Part shown: positions 16,744-24,768 of the stretch, piece after piece
Numbering within the stretch: the stretch's first letter is position 1
Layout: each line of letters opens with the position of its first letter
From: CAZDDI01 sp964504195
GTDB lineage: Bacteria; Chloroflexota; Anaerolineae; B4-G1; SLSP01
Length of the DNA stretch: 64,000 nt
Direction: 5' to 3'
Assembly: GCA_964504195.1 (NCBI GenBank)
Contig: CAZDDI010000003.1
Coordinates: 1-64,000 of the forward strand
Made by a program: the position numbers and the translations under genes
Notes under the pieces: model-generated
Database searches by the model: none
Seen by the model: only the letters and a program-made list of their open reading frames with translations
Told to the model about the DNA's origin: nothing

Positions 16744-17577
16744 TTAACCCAGGTTCAGGAGCAGATAACCGGCGTTCAGGATGAAGAAGCCCACATGGGT
16801 AGCTGCGTGCGCGACCATCGCGGTTTCCAGGTTGCGCTTCCAGAAGAGCCAGCCGAAGAGCACGCCGCCGAGCGCGTTAAGCAGCACGGTGCGGATGACG
16901 ATGAGCGGCGTGAGTGTGACCATCGCCGCCAGCGCGGGCAGGTGGCCGATGCCGAAGAGAAGTGCCGCCAGGATGTTGGCCGTCCAGACCAGGGCCGGAT
17001 GAGCCGTCCCTTGTCCGCGCTGTGTGGCCCACCAGCCGATCCAGACGAACAGGGTCATCACGCCCCAGCGCAGCAGCAGCTCTTCCACGATGCCGCCATA
17101 GAGCAGGCCGAGCAGTAATTGGGTGAGGAGCGCCCCGATGGTGGCGGTTTCACCGGTAGTCGGGGTGTTTGCCAGCGCCGTGCCAGCGAAGGGGTTGATG
17201 AGTGCGTCTAGCCCCAGCACCACGACTGCGAAGATCAGCCCGGCCACGAAGGCCATGCCGAGGTATGGGCGCAGTCGCGGCCAGATGGCCGTACCTTGCC
17301 GTACCCGTTCCGCTACCAATGAACGCAGGCCCACGCGATGGGCGAGCAGCACCCCTACCGCGACGCTAATCGCTAATAAAATCAAGGGATTGAGCAGTGA
17401 AAGCGCGAGGACTACCGGCATGGGCAGATCCATCAACTCTGGTGGGAGCGCCTCCAGTTGGCCGATAACCATCGGGATCAGCGCCAACACGCCGGGAACG
17501 CCCAGCGCAAAGAGAACCAGAAAGGTTTTGCCAAAGCGGGTTGGCCCGGTAACGTTTGTAGCAGGTGCGTTTGTCAT
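16744..17577 (-). CDS. CPBP-family intramembrane metalloprotease (second of two)
   Basis: 277 aa, multi-helix membrane protein with YGGIVEELLLRWGVMTLF (EExxxR motif), the second-motif histidine in FGIGHLPAL and a C-terminal HAATHVGFF. It differs clearly from the neighbouring 256-aa CPBP protein, so the pair is not a recent duplication. It leads the CPBP-CPBP-ABC operon. The preceding gap of about 90 bp to the nitrilase gene may hold the promoter, but none was clear by eye. Confidence 0.88.
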   Translation of the reverse strand: MTNAPATNVTGPTRFGKTFLVLFALGVPGVLALIPMVIGQLEALPPELMDLPMPVVLALSLLNPLILLAISVAVGVLLAHRVGLRSLVAERVRQGTAIWPRLRPYLGMAFVAGLIFAVVVLGLDALINPFAGTALANTPTTGETATIGALLTQLLLGLLYGGIVEELLLRWGVMTLFVWIGWWATQRGQGTAHPALVWTANILAALLFGIGHLPALAAMVTLTPLIVIRTVLLNALGGVLFGWLFWKRNLETAMVAHAATHVGFFILNAGYLLLNLG

Positions 17578-17667
17578 ATCAACCTCCGTTTTTAGGCGAT
17601 GTTTGTTGAAGCTAAAATATGTAGCAATTTCGGTACAAAGCGGAACGGCGCAAGGAACACTGCGCGC

Positions 17668-18639
17668 TCATAGAGTTTGCCTTGCCAGACGGCGGCGCTT
17701 CCGGCTCAACGCATAGGTCGCCCGGCCTATAGCTATATCCAGCGGAGCCATGACCTTGCGCGTCATGGCCGAACCCTCGTGCAGCCAGCCATCGTAATCT
17801 GGCGGGGCAATGTAGCGCTTGCGCGCCAGGTCGAGCGTGACCTCGGCCACCAGCACGCCTTCCTCCTCGTCCAACGCCCCTAACAGCGCGCCGTCGGAAT
17901 CCACAATGCGCGAGAAGCCCCGTAACCGGAAGTGCTCCGGCGTCATGAACTTGCCCAGCAGCCCCGCCATCGGTTGCAGCGCGCCCACGGCATTGACGAA
18001 GACCGCTGGCACGCCCAACGCTTGGGCATACAGGGTGGGGATGGAAAGCGTCTTCTCCTGGATCTGCTCGACATCCGCCTCAGTGATCACCTTCGACGTT
18101 TTGTAGGGCATGGGCGAGCCGTGCGGCATCAGCAGCAGGTCAATGCTGTTGTGCGCCATCAGCGCGGGGAAGGAACTGATGTGATTGTCGGCGCAGATTC
18201 CCACTCCGAGCGTGCCGAGGTCGCTCTCGATGACGTGCTGCCCTGCGCCGTACTTGAAACAGTAGACTTCGGACTTGGTCTTGCGCGCGCAGCCCCGCAA
18301 CTTGCCTGCGGGATCGGTGAGGGCAAAGCTGTTGAAGAAATCGGCACCATCCACTTCGAGGAAGCCCGCGCCCAGGTAGATGCCGAGTCGCTGGGATGTT
18401 TCTCGCAGCCAGGCGACGGTTGGCCCGGCGAGGGTTTCGCCGTATTGCCAGATGCTCGGATTGGGGATGTAGCCGCAGGCGAAGAGTTCGGGCAAGATGA
18501 CAAGTTGCGCATCCTGCGCCACCGCCGTTTCGATGAACGGCAGCGCGTGGGCATGATTGGCTACGATTTGCCCCGGTTGCGATTCCACCTGGACAGCGGC
18601 GATGTGGACTGTACGAGTTTTCTGTGGGTTGTTGTTCAT
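17668..18639 (-). CDS. Carbon-nitrogen hydrolase (nitrilase superfamily amidase)
   Basis: 323 aa from ATG at 18639 (MNNNPQKTR); a longer start at 18678 would add 13 residues of no family similarity. The Glu-Lys-Cys triad is visible: ILPELFACGY (Glu51), CARKTKSEVY (Lys120) and GVGICADNHISSFP (Cys149). Cytoplasmic enzymes of this type hydrolyse amides, carbamoyl groups or nitriles; the substrate cannot be named. The Lys segment and GICADNH are somewhat unusual within the superfamily. It lies downstream of an alpha/beta hydrolase on the same strand. Confidence 0.9.
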   Translation of the reverse strand: MNNNPQKTRTVHIAAVQVESQPGQIVANHAHALPFIETAVAQDAQLVILPELFACGYIPNPSIWQYGETLAGPTVAWLRETSQRLGIYLGAGFLEVDGADFFNSFALTDPAGKLRGCARKTKSEVYCFKYGAGQHVIESDLGTLGVGICADNHISSFPALMAHNSIDLLLMPHGSPMPYKTSKVITEADVEQIQEKTLSIPTLYAQALGVPAVFVNAVGALQPMAGLLGKFMTPEHFRLRGFSRIVDSDGALLGALDEEEGVLVAEVTLDLARKRYIAPPDYDGWLHEGSAMTRKVMAPLDIAIGRATYALSRKRRRLARQTL

Positions 18640-18680
18640 AGGATCACTTGACCTTACTGGATATAGACACTGTTCCAAGT

Positions 18681-19619
18681 CTATGGGCCGAAATGCCGGT
18701 CGAGGAAGCCGAGGATGCGCGCGGCGTACTCGGTATCTTCGTGCGGCGTGAGGAACAGGCCCTCTTGGACGATGAAGTGCAAGTTGCCCTCGCGGACCCA
18801 GGTTTCGACGTGCACCGGGGCGCGCGCCACCAGCCGCTTGAAGTTGGCGTAGGGCACCTGCGAATCGCCCCGTGAATGGATCAGCAGCGCAGGCCGGCCA
18901 TTGAGGTTTTGAATTTGATCTTTCGGATTGATGCCGCGATTAGCCCAGCCATATTTGAGCGTCGTATGGAGTCTGACGAAGGGCCGCTGCACGGCGGCCA
19001 GGAGTCCCGTCGCTCCCATATTGTCCAGAAACACATCATCCCACGCGGAGTAGGCGGACATGCTGATCAGCGCGTCAATGTCGGGAATCTGTCCCATCGA
19101 GTTGATCGCGACGGCGCCGCCCATCGAGAGGCCGTACACCACAATGGGCGTCTCCGCGTAGCGGGAATCGGCGCGGATGTAGTCCACCACAGCGCGCGTA
19201 TCGAGGTGCTCCTTGAAGCCCAGAGCGATCACATCGCCATCGCTCTCGCCGTGCGCGCGCATCTCCAGCAAAATCGAGGCGTAGCCCGCATCCAGCAGCA
19301 TCCGCGCGTGGCCGAAAAAGGCCGTGACCGAGGGGTTGTGGATGCCCGACAGGAAGATGATCACTGCTTTGGGATTCTCGGCGTAGACCTCGTAAGCCAC
19401 GATGTCGAGGCTGTCTTGCGTGGTCAGGACGAGTCTTGTGGGATCAAGACCTTGTTCCGCGCCGGTCCACGTTTCGGCAAAGGTGACGTGCAAGTTGACC
19501 ATGTCGTTCATCACCAGCGGCGGGATCGCCGCGAAAATTGCCACGGTGAGCAAGATGATTCCCGCCGGGATGCCGATTAGCCAGCGGCGCTTGCGTTGAA
19601 TTGTATTGTCTGTTTTCAT
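18681..19619 (-). CDS. Membrane-anchored alpha/beta hydrolase
   Basis: 312 aa from the ATG at 19619, chosen for its upstream GGAGGAACGCAAT; an earlier start adds 19 residues. The N-terminal helix (13-32, after RKRRW) should anchor the protein with the catalytic domain outside. Serine hydrolase signature VYGLSMGGAV (Ser165) and a late acid/His pair (SRGDSQVPY, then EGNLHFI) form a plausible triad. LLEMRAHGESDGD is typical of the BAAT/DAP-like subgroup. Substrate unknown. It is 41 bp upstream of the nitrilase-like gene. Confidence 0.87.
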   Translation of the reverse strand: MKTDNTIQRKRRWLIGIPAGIILLTVAIFAAIPPLVMNDMVNLHVTFAETWTGAEQGLDPTRLVLTTQDSLDIVAYEVYAENPKAVIIFLSGIHNPSVTAFFGHARMLLDAGYASILLEMRAHGESDGDVIALGFKEHLDTRAVVDYIRADSRYAETPIVVYGLSMGGAVAINSMGQIPDIDALISMSAYSAWDDVFLDNMGATGLLAAVQRPFVRLHTTLKYGWANRGINPKDQIQNLNGRPALLIHSRGDSQVPYANFKRLVARAPVHVETWVREGNLHFIVQEGLFLTPHEDTEYAARILGFLDRHFGP

Positions 19620-19684
19620 ATTGCGTTCCTCCGTGTTTTTTCCTGGAATTTGAGAGTGTAGCCTTCTCTGCTGCAAATCAATAG

Positions 19685-20062
19685 CTATCGGTACAGCCAG
19701 GCCATAATGCCCAACGCGATCAAGCTCGCCAGCAGATCAAAAATGTCAAATCCACTGTCCAGGAACAGCGCGTGGACGACTTCCGACATAAACAGCGCAG
19801 CAAAAATCATGCCGAGACCGTATAGAAACAACCTGTAGGTTAATTCCTTTTTGAATACGACCGGGTAAAAGTTGACAAACAGCATCGGCAGCAACAGCCC
19901 CACGCCAAAGTTAGGCGCAATGCCCAACCAGAACTGGAGGTTGGGATTATCAATGGCCGATGTCTCTCTGAGAAAGATGGTCAGCACCCATAGGGAAACT
20001 CCTAGTAAGCCCATGATGTTGAATACCATCGGCGGCTTACTGCTCTTTTCAGCTGTTTGCAT
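19685..20062 (-). CDS. Small membrane protein, unknown function
   Basis: 125 aa from the ATG at 20062 (SD AGAGGAAAGCC). Four hydrophobic segments are visible (VFNIMGLLGVSLWVLTIFL, NFGVGLLLPMLFVNFY, FLYGLGMIFAALF and a C-terminal LLASLIALGIMAWLY). No enzymatic motif and no family recognised. It overlaps the preceding membrane protein gene by 14 bp, so the two are likely made together and may interact. Confidence 0.75.
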   Translation of the reverse strand: MQTAEKSSKPPMVFNIMGLLGVSLWVLTIFLRETSAIDNPNLQFWLGIAPNFGVGLLLPMLFVNFYPVVFKKELTYRLFLYGLGMIFAALFMSEVVHALFLDSGFDIFDLLASLIALGIMAWLYR

Positions 20063-20600
20063 GGCTTTCCTCTCGCAGCACCACCGCACGGCCGGCGAAG
20101 GCAAACGTGATCAGGATTACGCCGGTTAGCCAACCACCCAGGCTGAAGACTTCCGGGCCATACATAGCGAGTCCCGCACCCGCGACCACCAACAGCGCGG
20201 CGAGCACACCAAACAGCTTCATCCCGTACAGTGTGATGAAAGGCAGATAGTGCGAACCAATCGCGATCATCGCCGCCGGGAAGAACCAGGTCTCGCGGTA
20301 CAATGTGGCTGCGCCCACCAACAGGAAGTTGAGGGGCACGGTAAAAGCAACTTGTGGCCCCAGTCCCCATAGTTTGTTTTCAGGGCTGACCTTGCCAGGC
20401 CGTCCCATCAGCCGCACGCCCAGCTGGGTGAGCGGGAAGATGCCCATGCTACCGAAAAAGAGTGCGACCATCCCAACTCCTGGCGAGATCCAGTTGCCGA
20501 GCGCCGCCGCAATGAGCCAGATCATGCCGGAGACCAGCTGCCCGGCAAATCCGCCCAAAAAGGCGGAGCGCATTTCGCGTTGAGATTCCAAGATGTTCAT
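20049..20600 (-). CDS. Conserved multi-helix membrane protein (DUF7010-like), unknown function
   Basis: 183 aa with about six helices after a short cytoplasmic start (MNILESQREMRSAFLGGFAGQ). The N-terminal RSAFLGGFAGQLVSGMIW and central ETWFFPAAMIAIGSHYLPF resemble a conserved family of small membrane proteins that I recall as DUF7010; treat that name as tentative. No catalytic residues. First gene of a pair with the overlapping 125-aa membrane protein. Confidence 0.75.
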   Translation of the reverse strand: MNILESQREMRSAFLGGFAGQLVSGMIWLIAAALGNWISPGVGMVALFFGSMGIFPLTQLGVRLMGRPGKVSPENKLWGLGPQVAFTVPLNFLLVGAATLYRETWFFPAAMIAIGSHYLPFITLYGMKLFGVLAALLVVAGAGLAMYGPEVFSLGGWLTGVILITFAFAGRAVVLREESHANS

Positions 20601-20762
20601 TGACCTGCTCCTTTATTGCTTGATTCTGCGCTAGGCCGAGCGTATCATGTACACGCCGGTTTCCTGCGCTTGGAGATGCGCTGTCCATTTGTAGGTACTG
20701 GGCCATTTTCTGAAAACGCTTGCTACTGTGTAGAGAAAGCGTAGCGAGACCTTGGTCGGGCA

Positions 20763-20852
20763 CGGCAGCCACCCGCGCGCGAGGAGCATGGGGCTACACT
20801 GGCGGCGCAAACCCTGGTTTGCTCGGCAGCCACCCGCGCGCGAGGAGCATGG
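20763..20852. repeat. 29-bp perfect direct repeat, 61-bp period
   Basis: 20763-20791 and 20824-20852 are identical (starting CGGCAGCCACCCGCGCGCGA and ending CATGG). Only two copies with a 32-bp spacer, so this is not a CRISPR array; it may be a duplication left by the rearrangement of this region. Confidence 0.75.
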
Positions 20853-21709
20853 TGATAGTGATGTGCCCAATCTTTTTCTCGACCGTGTAGTTTCCGGTGA
20901 TGTGTCCGGTGGAGGAATATCCTTCGATTCGGAAGCGTCCTTTGAGGCATGTATCATCCGGTAATGTTTGGAGGTTCAGGAACGGCCGCTCAAAACACAA
21001 TTCAAGGGGAGGAACTGCATTGTGGCGCGTCAGCCGCTTGAGCGCGGGGCGCCCCTCCGCCCACTCCTGCGCGAGCATTGTCTTGCCCCCCGCGACGTTA
21101 CAGGTTTGAGCTCGCCCGCAAAGGCCGGATTGAGCGTAGCAATCAGCGGCCTGGAGCTGTACCGGGTGAAGAGCATCCGCGTGAAATCCATTGGGCGGGG
21201 AAGTGTATCGGGCTGATGTCGTTTCCCATCAATGCTGATCTCGAAGGCCGTGCGCTGCTGTCTGACGAAGTATAAATCGTGCAGCAACACCAACGGCAGC
21301 GCTGAGAGGGCTTCCGCCGCGGCAGCCATCGGCGTGAGCAGGCTGAACGGCTTACGCGCGTGGGGGGGCGCTCGTTGATGTTTATGATGACAGCGCGGTT
21401 GTGAAGGTCCGGGAATTCATAATGCGCTTGCATACCGAAATCATCCACGTCATCGGCAGCGTTGTGGATTTCGTAGCAGCTGCTCTGTGCGTTATCCCAG
21501 AGTGCGGTAGGTAGACGCAGCCGCGCACGAGGCGACGAACTTGACGCCGATAATGCCTAGATAAAGCACGCCCGCCAGCAGTAAGGGCCAGCCCGCCGCC
21601 AGCGTCGCGCGTCGTGGATTCTGACGCTGGATGGCGCGTTAGCCAGAACACGTCGCTGGTTAGCACCAGCGCGGACATTAAGTTGGCCCGCACATGGGTG
21701 AGGATGCTT

Positions 21710-21862
21710 GCGTTCATCGTAGACGCGCTCGCTGTAGTTGACTTTGCTCTTGCCAGGCACAAACGGTGCCGGCTGATGCGCTACTCGATAATACTCCGCG
21801 ACCTTGTCCAAAATCTCGTGCTGCAACTGCTCCGCGCGCGCTATATCACGGTGTTGTGGTAT
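21710..21862 (-). pseudogene. Relic of rfbH (first 51 codons only)
   Basis: The minus strand encodes ARAEQLQHEILDKVAEYY and HQPAPFVPGKSKVNY followed by RVYDER, matching the N terminus of the intact RfbH at 12970 at roughly 80-85 percent. The start codon is changed from ATG to ATA (21860-21862) and homology stops abruptly near 21710, after which unrelated sequence follows. A broken second copy, next to the rest of the rfb genes. Confidence 0.88.
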
Positions 21863-21903
21863 GATGTCCTTACTCAAAACTGACTGAAAAGCAAAATTTA
21901 ACA

Positions 21904-21962
21904 CAAAGACGCCAGAGCGCAAAGCGTTTTACGAGTAAATTCTTTGCGTCCTAGCGTCCTTG
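21904..21962 (-). terminator. Hairpin downstream of dedA
   Basis: Arms 21904-21924 (CAAAGACGCCAGAGCGCAAAG) and 21942-21962 pair at about 17 of 21 positions. The words CTTTGCGTC and AGCGTC also occur near 10814-10852. It begins 12 bp past the dedA stop. Confidence 0.55.
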
Positions 21963-21973
21963 ACTTGGTTCGT

Positions 21974-22627
21974 TCAGGCTGTTTGCAAGTCCCGCCGCCG
22001 CTGCCGCAGTCGGCGCACAACAAAGACCAGCACGCACACAAAACCGATTGCCAACATAATTTTTTCGTAACGTCCCACCCAGTCCATCACCAGCGGCCAG
22101 TTCTGCCCCAACAAGTAGCCGGCAAACGCAAGCAGGAAACTCCACAAGGCGGTGCCAATAGCGGTATACAGGATGAAACGATCTAAGCGCATGGAGGCGA
22201 TGCCCGCCGGCACGGAAATCAGACTGCGCACGATGGGCACCATCCGGCCAAAGAAGATGACTAGCTCGCCATAACGGTTGAACCAATTCAACGCCACATC
22301 GAAATCGGACTCTGAAAGCAGAAACCACTTGCCATAGCGGCGCATCAACTGCCGCACCCGCTCCTCACCGAACCAGTAGCCGATGCCATAAAAGACGCCC
22401 GTGCCCAATATGGAGCCAATCGCACCCACAATCGTGATGCCCAGCAGCGTAAATCCGCCGCGTTGTTCGTAAGCCAGCCACCCGGCCATCGGCAAGATAG
22501 CTTCGGAAGGAATAGGCGGAAAGACGTTTTCGATAAACATCACAAAGCCCAGACCCAAATAGCCCAGGGCTTCGATGATCCCTTGTGTCCACATTGCAAC
22601 TGCATCAAGTAATACACTTAAACCCAT
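21974..22627 (-). CDS. DedA-family membrane protein
   Basis: 217 aa. DedA/SNARE-associated (VTT) family inner-membrane protein, related to polyprenyl-phosphate and phospholipid recycling flippases. Motifs: ENVFPPIPSEAILPMAGWLA (re-entrant loop with Glu and Pro-Ser-Glu), GRMVPIVRSLISVPAG (conserved Arg pair) and a final helix followed by a basic tail (RRLRQRRRDLQ). Length normal. Divided from the upstream epimerase gene by about 130 bp holding a small hairpin. Next to nucleotide-sugar genes, which would suit undecaprenyl-phosphate recycling, although DedA genes occur in many contexts. Confidence 0.93.
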   Translation of the reverse strand: MGLSVLLDAVAMWTQGIIEALGYLGLGFVMFIENVFPPIPSEAILPMAGWLAYEQRGGFTLLGITIVGAIGSILGTGVFYGIGYWFGEERVRQLMRRYGKWFLLSESDFDVALNWFNRYGELVIFFGRMVPIVRSLISVPAGIASMRLDRFILYTAIGTALWSFLLAFAGYLLGQNWPLVMDWVGRYEKIMLAIGFVCVLVFVVRRLRQRRRDLQTA

Positions 22628-22652
22628 ATCAAACTCCTTTGTCTGTGATTAA

Positions 22653-22713
22653 GGGCTTACGCTTGTATCAACACCGTTTCAAGGCTATAGCCTAAGCGGC
22701 GTGCGTAAGTCCC
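22653..22713. repeat. 61-bp inverted-repeat element
   Basis: Ends GGGCTTACGC (22653-22662) and GCGTAAGTCCC (22703-22713) are near-complementary, and a central GGCTATAGCC is palindromic. The GGGACTTACGC-type end resembles known insertion-sequence tips, so this could be an IS-derived MITE; no transposase is near. Confidence 0.45.
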
Positions 22714-22759
22714 ACAGGCATTAAAACCCCATCAAGTATAACACATCCTGGCGCCAGGT

Positions 22760-23695
22760 CTAGCGGGATTGCTCTGCATTTGTTTGCAGCATCAGCCCCA
22801 ACCCCGTTTCCAGCGTGACCTGCGCTTGCCAGCCGGTCAGTCGCCGCGCGCGATCTGGGTCGGCGGGGATGGCGGTGACTTCGCCGGGGCGATAGGGCAG
22901 CGCGCCCACGAGCAGTCGCCCACGCGCACTGGTGAGCTGCCAGATCTGCTCTGCTACCTCGCGGAGCGTGTGCAACTGCCCCGTCCCCAGGTCGAACGCG
23001 CGCCCTGCGATGCCCTCCGCCCGCGCCAGGGACAGCAGTCCGGTCACGACATCCTCTACAAAGATGAAATCGCGCTGCTGCTCGCCGCCCGTCATCGGAA
23101 AGTCCGCGCCAGTGCGCGCTGCGCGGAGCGCCGCCGGGATGAACGCCGCTTCCGGCTGCCCCGGCCCGTAGACCTGGAAGGGTCGCGCCCAGACCACCGG
23201 CGCGTTCCAGGTGTTGTGTGCAGCGCGGGCAAAGGCCCAGGCCGCCACTTTGGAGGCCGCGTAAGCATTGAACGGGTCGCAGCTGTCGTCGGCGCGGCGC
23301 GCGCCATACTCATAGGATGAGCCGAGCAACACGATGCGCCGGGCGCAGCTCGCCTCGCGCAACGCTTCCAGCAGGGCGATGACGCCGCCGGTGTTCACGC
23401 GCAGGGCCTCGGCGGCGGGCAGGTGCGGATTGGTCAGCCCCACCGCTGCCAAATGAAACACAACTTCCGGCTGTACATCCGCCACAATGTAGCGGAGCGC
23501 GTCCACATCGGTTATATCAGCGGCGTAAGCACGCGCGTCGGATGGCAATACCGGCTCCTCGCCGGGCAATACAACCGCTGCGACCTCAGCGCCCGCAGCA
23601 ACCAAACTGCCGGTCAAAGGTGCGCCAATAAATCCTGTCGCCCCCGTCACCAGCACCCGCTCGCCGACTCGCTGATTCGCCAACTCGCTACCCAT
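22760..23695 (-). CDS. NAD-dependent epimerase/dehydratase (nucleotide-sugar SDR)
   Basis: 311 aa from ATG at 23695, which overlaps the upstream gene by 8 bp. Extended SDR fold: VLVTGATGFIGAPLTGSL (NAD motif), FHLAAVGLTNP, LLGSSYEYG and catalytic YAASK in DPFNAYAASKVAAW. In a cluster with rfbG and rfbF it is probably the CDP-sugar C4 reductase or C2 epimerase that finishes a 3,6-dideoxyhexose (abequose/paratose/tyvelose type); the exact reaction cannot be read from sequence. Confidence 0.88.
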   Translation of the reverse strand: MGSELANQRVGERVLVTGATGFIGAPLTGSLVAAGAEVAAVVLPGEEPVLPSDARAYAADITDVDALRYIVADVQPEVVFHLAAVGLTNPHLPAAEALRVNTGGVIALLEALREASCARRIVLLGSSYEYGARRADDSCDPFNAYAASKVAAWAFARAAHNTWNAPVVWARPFQVYGPGQPEAAFIPAALRAARTGADFPMTGGEQQRDFIFVEDVVTGLLSLARAEGIAGRAFDLGTGQLHTLREVAEQIWQLTSARGRLLVGALPYRPGEVTAIPADPDRARRLTGWQAQVTLETGLGLMLQTNAEQSR

Positions 23696-24674
23696 GCGCC
23701 AAATACTCCGTGTACCACGCGCAGGTCTCGCGCAACGCGGCCTCCGTCGTCCACTGCGGCTCCCAACCGATAGCCCGGCGCAACTTGCCGCCATCCAGGT
23801 ATTGATCCTGAATTTCGTTTTTGGCTTCGTTCAGCACCACCGGCTCCAAATGCGGGTTGGGCGAGAGGGCCAGGATCAACCGGGTAATCTCTAATACGCT
23901 CAAGGGTGCATCTGCACTGCAATTGAACGCTTGCCCCTGCACCTCCGGGCGATCCAGCGCCGCGGCGAGCATCATGTACGCGCGCACGGCGTCTTTCACA
24001 TATAGGTAATCGCGCAGGGGTGTGCCGTCGGAGCGAATGATGGGCGCTTGCCCCTGCAACGCACTGCGGATCGTTCCCGGTACGATGCGGTTCCAGTTGA
24101 GATCGCCACCGCCGTAGAGGTTGGCGCAGCGGGTGATGGCGATAGGGAGCCGGTAGGTGTGAGCGTAGGTTTGGGCGATCAGATCCGCCGCGCTCTTGGA
24201 GGCGTCGTAGGGGTGCAGGCCGTGCAGGGGCATATCCTCGGTGTAGGGGAGCACGGGCTGCGCGCCGTAAGCCTTGTCGCTGGAGGCGACTACAATGCGC
24301 TTGACCGTCGGCGAGCGGCGGGCCGCTTCGAGTGTGACCCATGTTCCCCGAACGTTGGTCTCGAAGGTGGAGAGCGGCGCGCGATTGGCGATGCCCACGA
24401 TGGTCTGCGCAGCCAGATGAAAGATGGCGTCCACCTCGTACTCGTTGATGACCCGCTCGACAGTGGCGTAATCGCTCACGTCGCCGCGCGCTACGCGGAT
24501 GCGCGCCAGCGCACCGGAGCGCGCCAGCTGCGATTGCGGTACATCGTCGCGAATCAGGCCCACGACATCCGCGCCGACCTCCAGCAGCCCTGCCGTGAGC
24601 CAGGAGCCGAGCAGCCCTGTACACCCTGTCACCAGCACCGGGCGTTCGCGCCAGAAAGAGGAGGTGGTGTTCAT
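23688..24674 (-). CDS. rfbG: CDP-glucose 4,6-dehydratase-like SDR
   Basis: 328 aa extended SDR: VLVTGCTGLLGSWL (NAD motif with the GSWL typical of CDP-glucose 4,6-dehydratases), FHLAAQTIVGIANR, ASSDKAYG with Asp133-Lys134, and catalytic PYDASK (Tyr156, Lys160). It would convert CDP-glucose to CDP-4-keto-6-deoxyglucose, the substrate of RfbH. Slightly shorter than the usual 355-360 aa. Neighbour of rfbF supports this call over GDP-mannose dehydratase. It overlaps the following epimerase by 8 bp. Confidence 0.85.
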   Translation of the reverse strand: MNTTSSFWRERPVLVTGCTGLLGSWLTAGLLEVGADVVGLIRDDVPQSQLARSGALARIRVARGDVSDYATVERVINEYEVDAIFHLAAQTIVGIANRAPLSTFETNVRGTWVTLEAARRSPTVKRIVVASSDKAYGAQPVLPYTEDMPLHGLHPYDASKSAADLIAQTYAHTYRLPIAITRCANLYGGGDLNWNRIVPGTIRSALQGQAPIIRSDGTPLRDYLYVKDAVRAYMMLAAALDRPEVQGQAFNCSADAPLSVLEITRLILALSPNPHLEPVVLNEAKNEIQDQYLDGGKLRRAIGWEPQWTTEAALRETCAWYTEYLAHG

Positions 24675-24711
24675 TGTATGTTGTTCCTTGAGAATAACTA
24701 TGCTTTGTTAT

Positions 24712-24753
24712 GCGTACTGCGTAATGCGTAAAAATCCGGATTACGCAGTACGC
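24712..24753. repeat. Intercistronic hairpin between rfbF and rfbG
   Basis: GCGTACTGCGTAAT (24712-24725) and its exact complement (24740-24753), followed by another GCATTACGCAGTA. Same vocabulary as the hairpin at 9771-9810. Confidence 0.6.
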
Positions 24754-24768
24754 ATTACGCAGTAGCTC

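Larger units (their letters stand above)
20601..21973. other. 1.4-kb region without intact genes (decayed DNA)
   Basis: No continuous credible gene on either strand. The minus strand shows protein-like pieces in shifting frames: FERPFLNLQTLPDDTCLKGR near 20.9-21.0 kb, MDFTRMLFTRYSSRPLIATL near 21.1-21.2 kb, a hydrophobic GWPLLLAGVLYLGIIGVKFV near 21.5-21.6 kb and LVLTSDVFWLTRHP near 21.65 kb. It ends in an rfbH relic and the terminator hairpin of dedA. A 29-bp direct repeat is at 20763/20824. Confidence 0.65.

Noticed and set aside
20763..20852. Two-copy 29-bp repeat as a CRISPR
   Set aside because: Only two copies, no cas genes, and a 32-bp spacer within decayed coding sequence.
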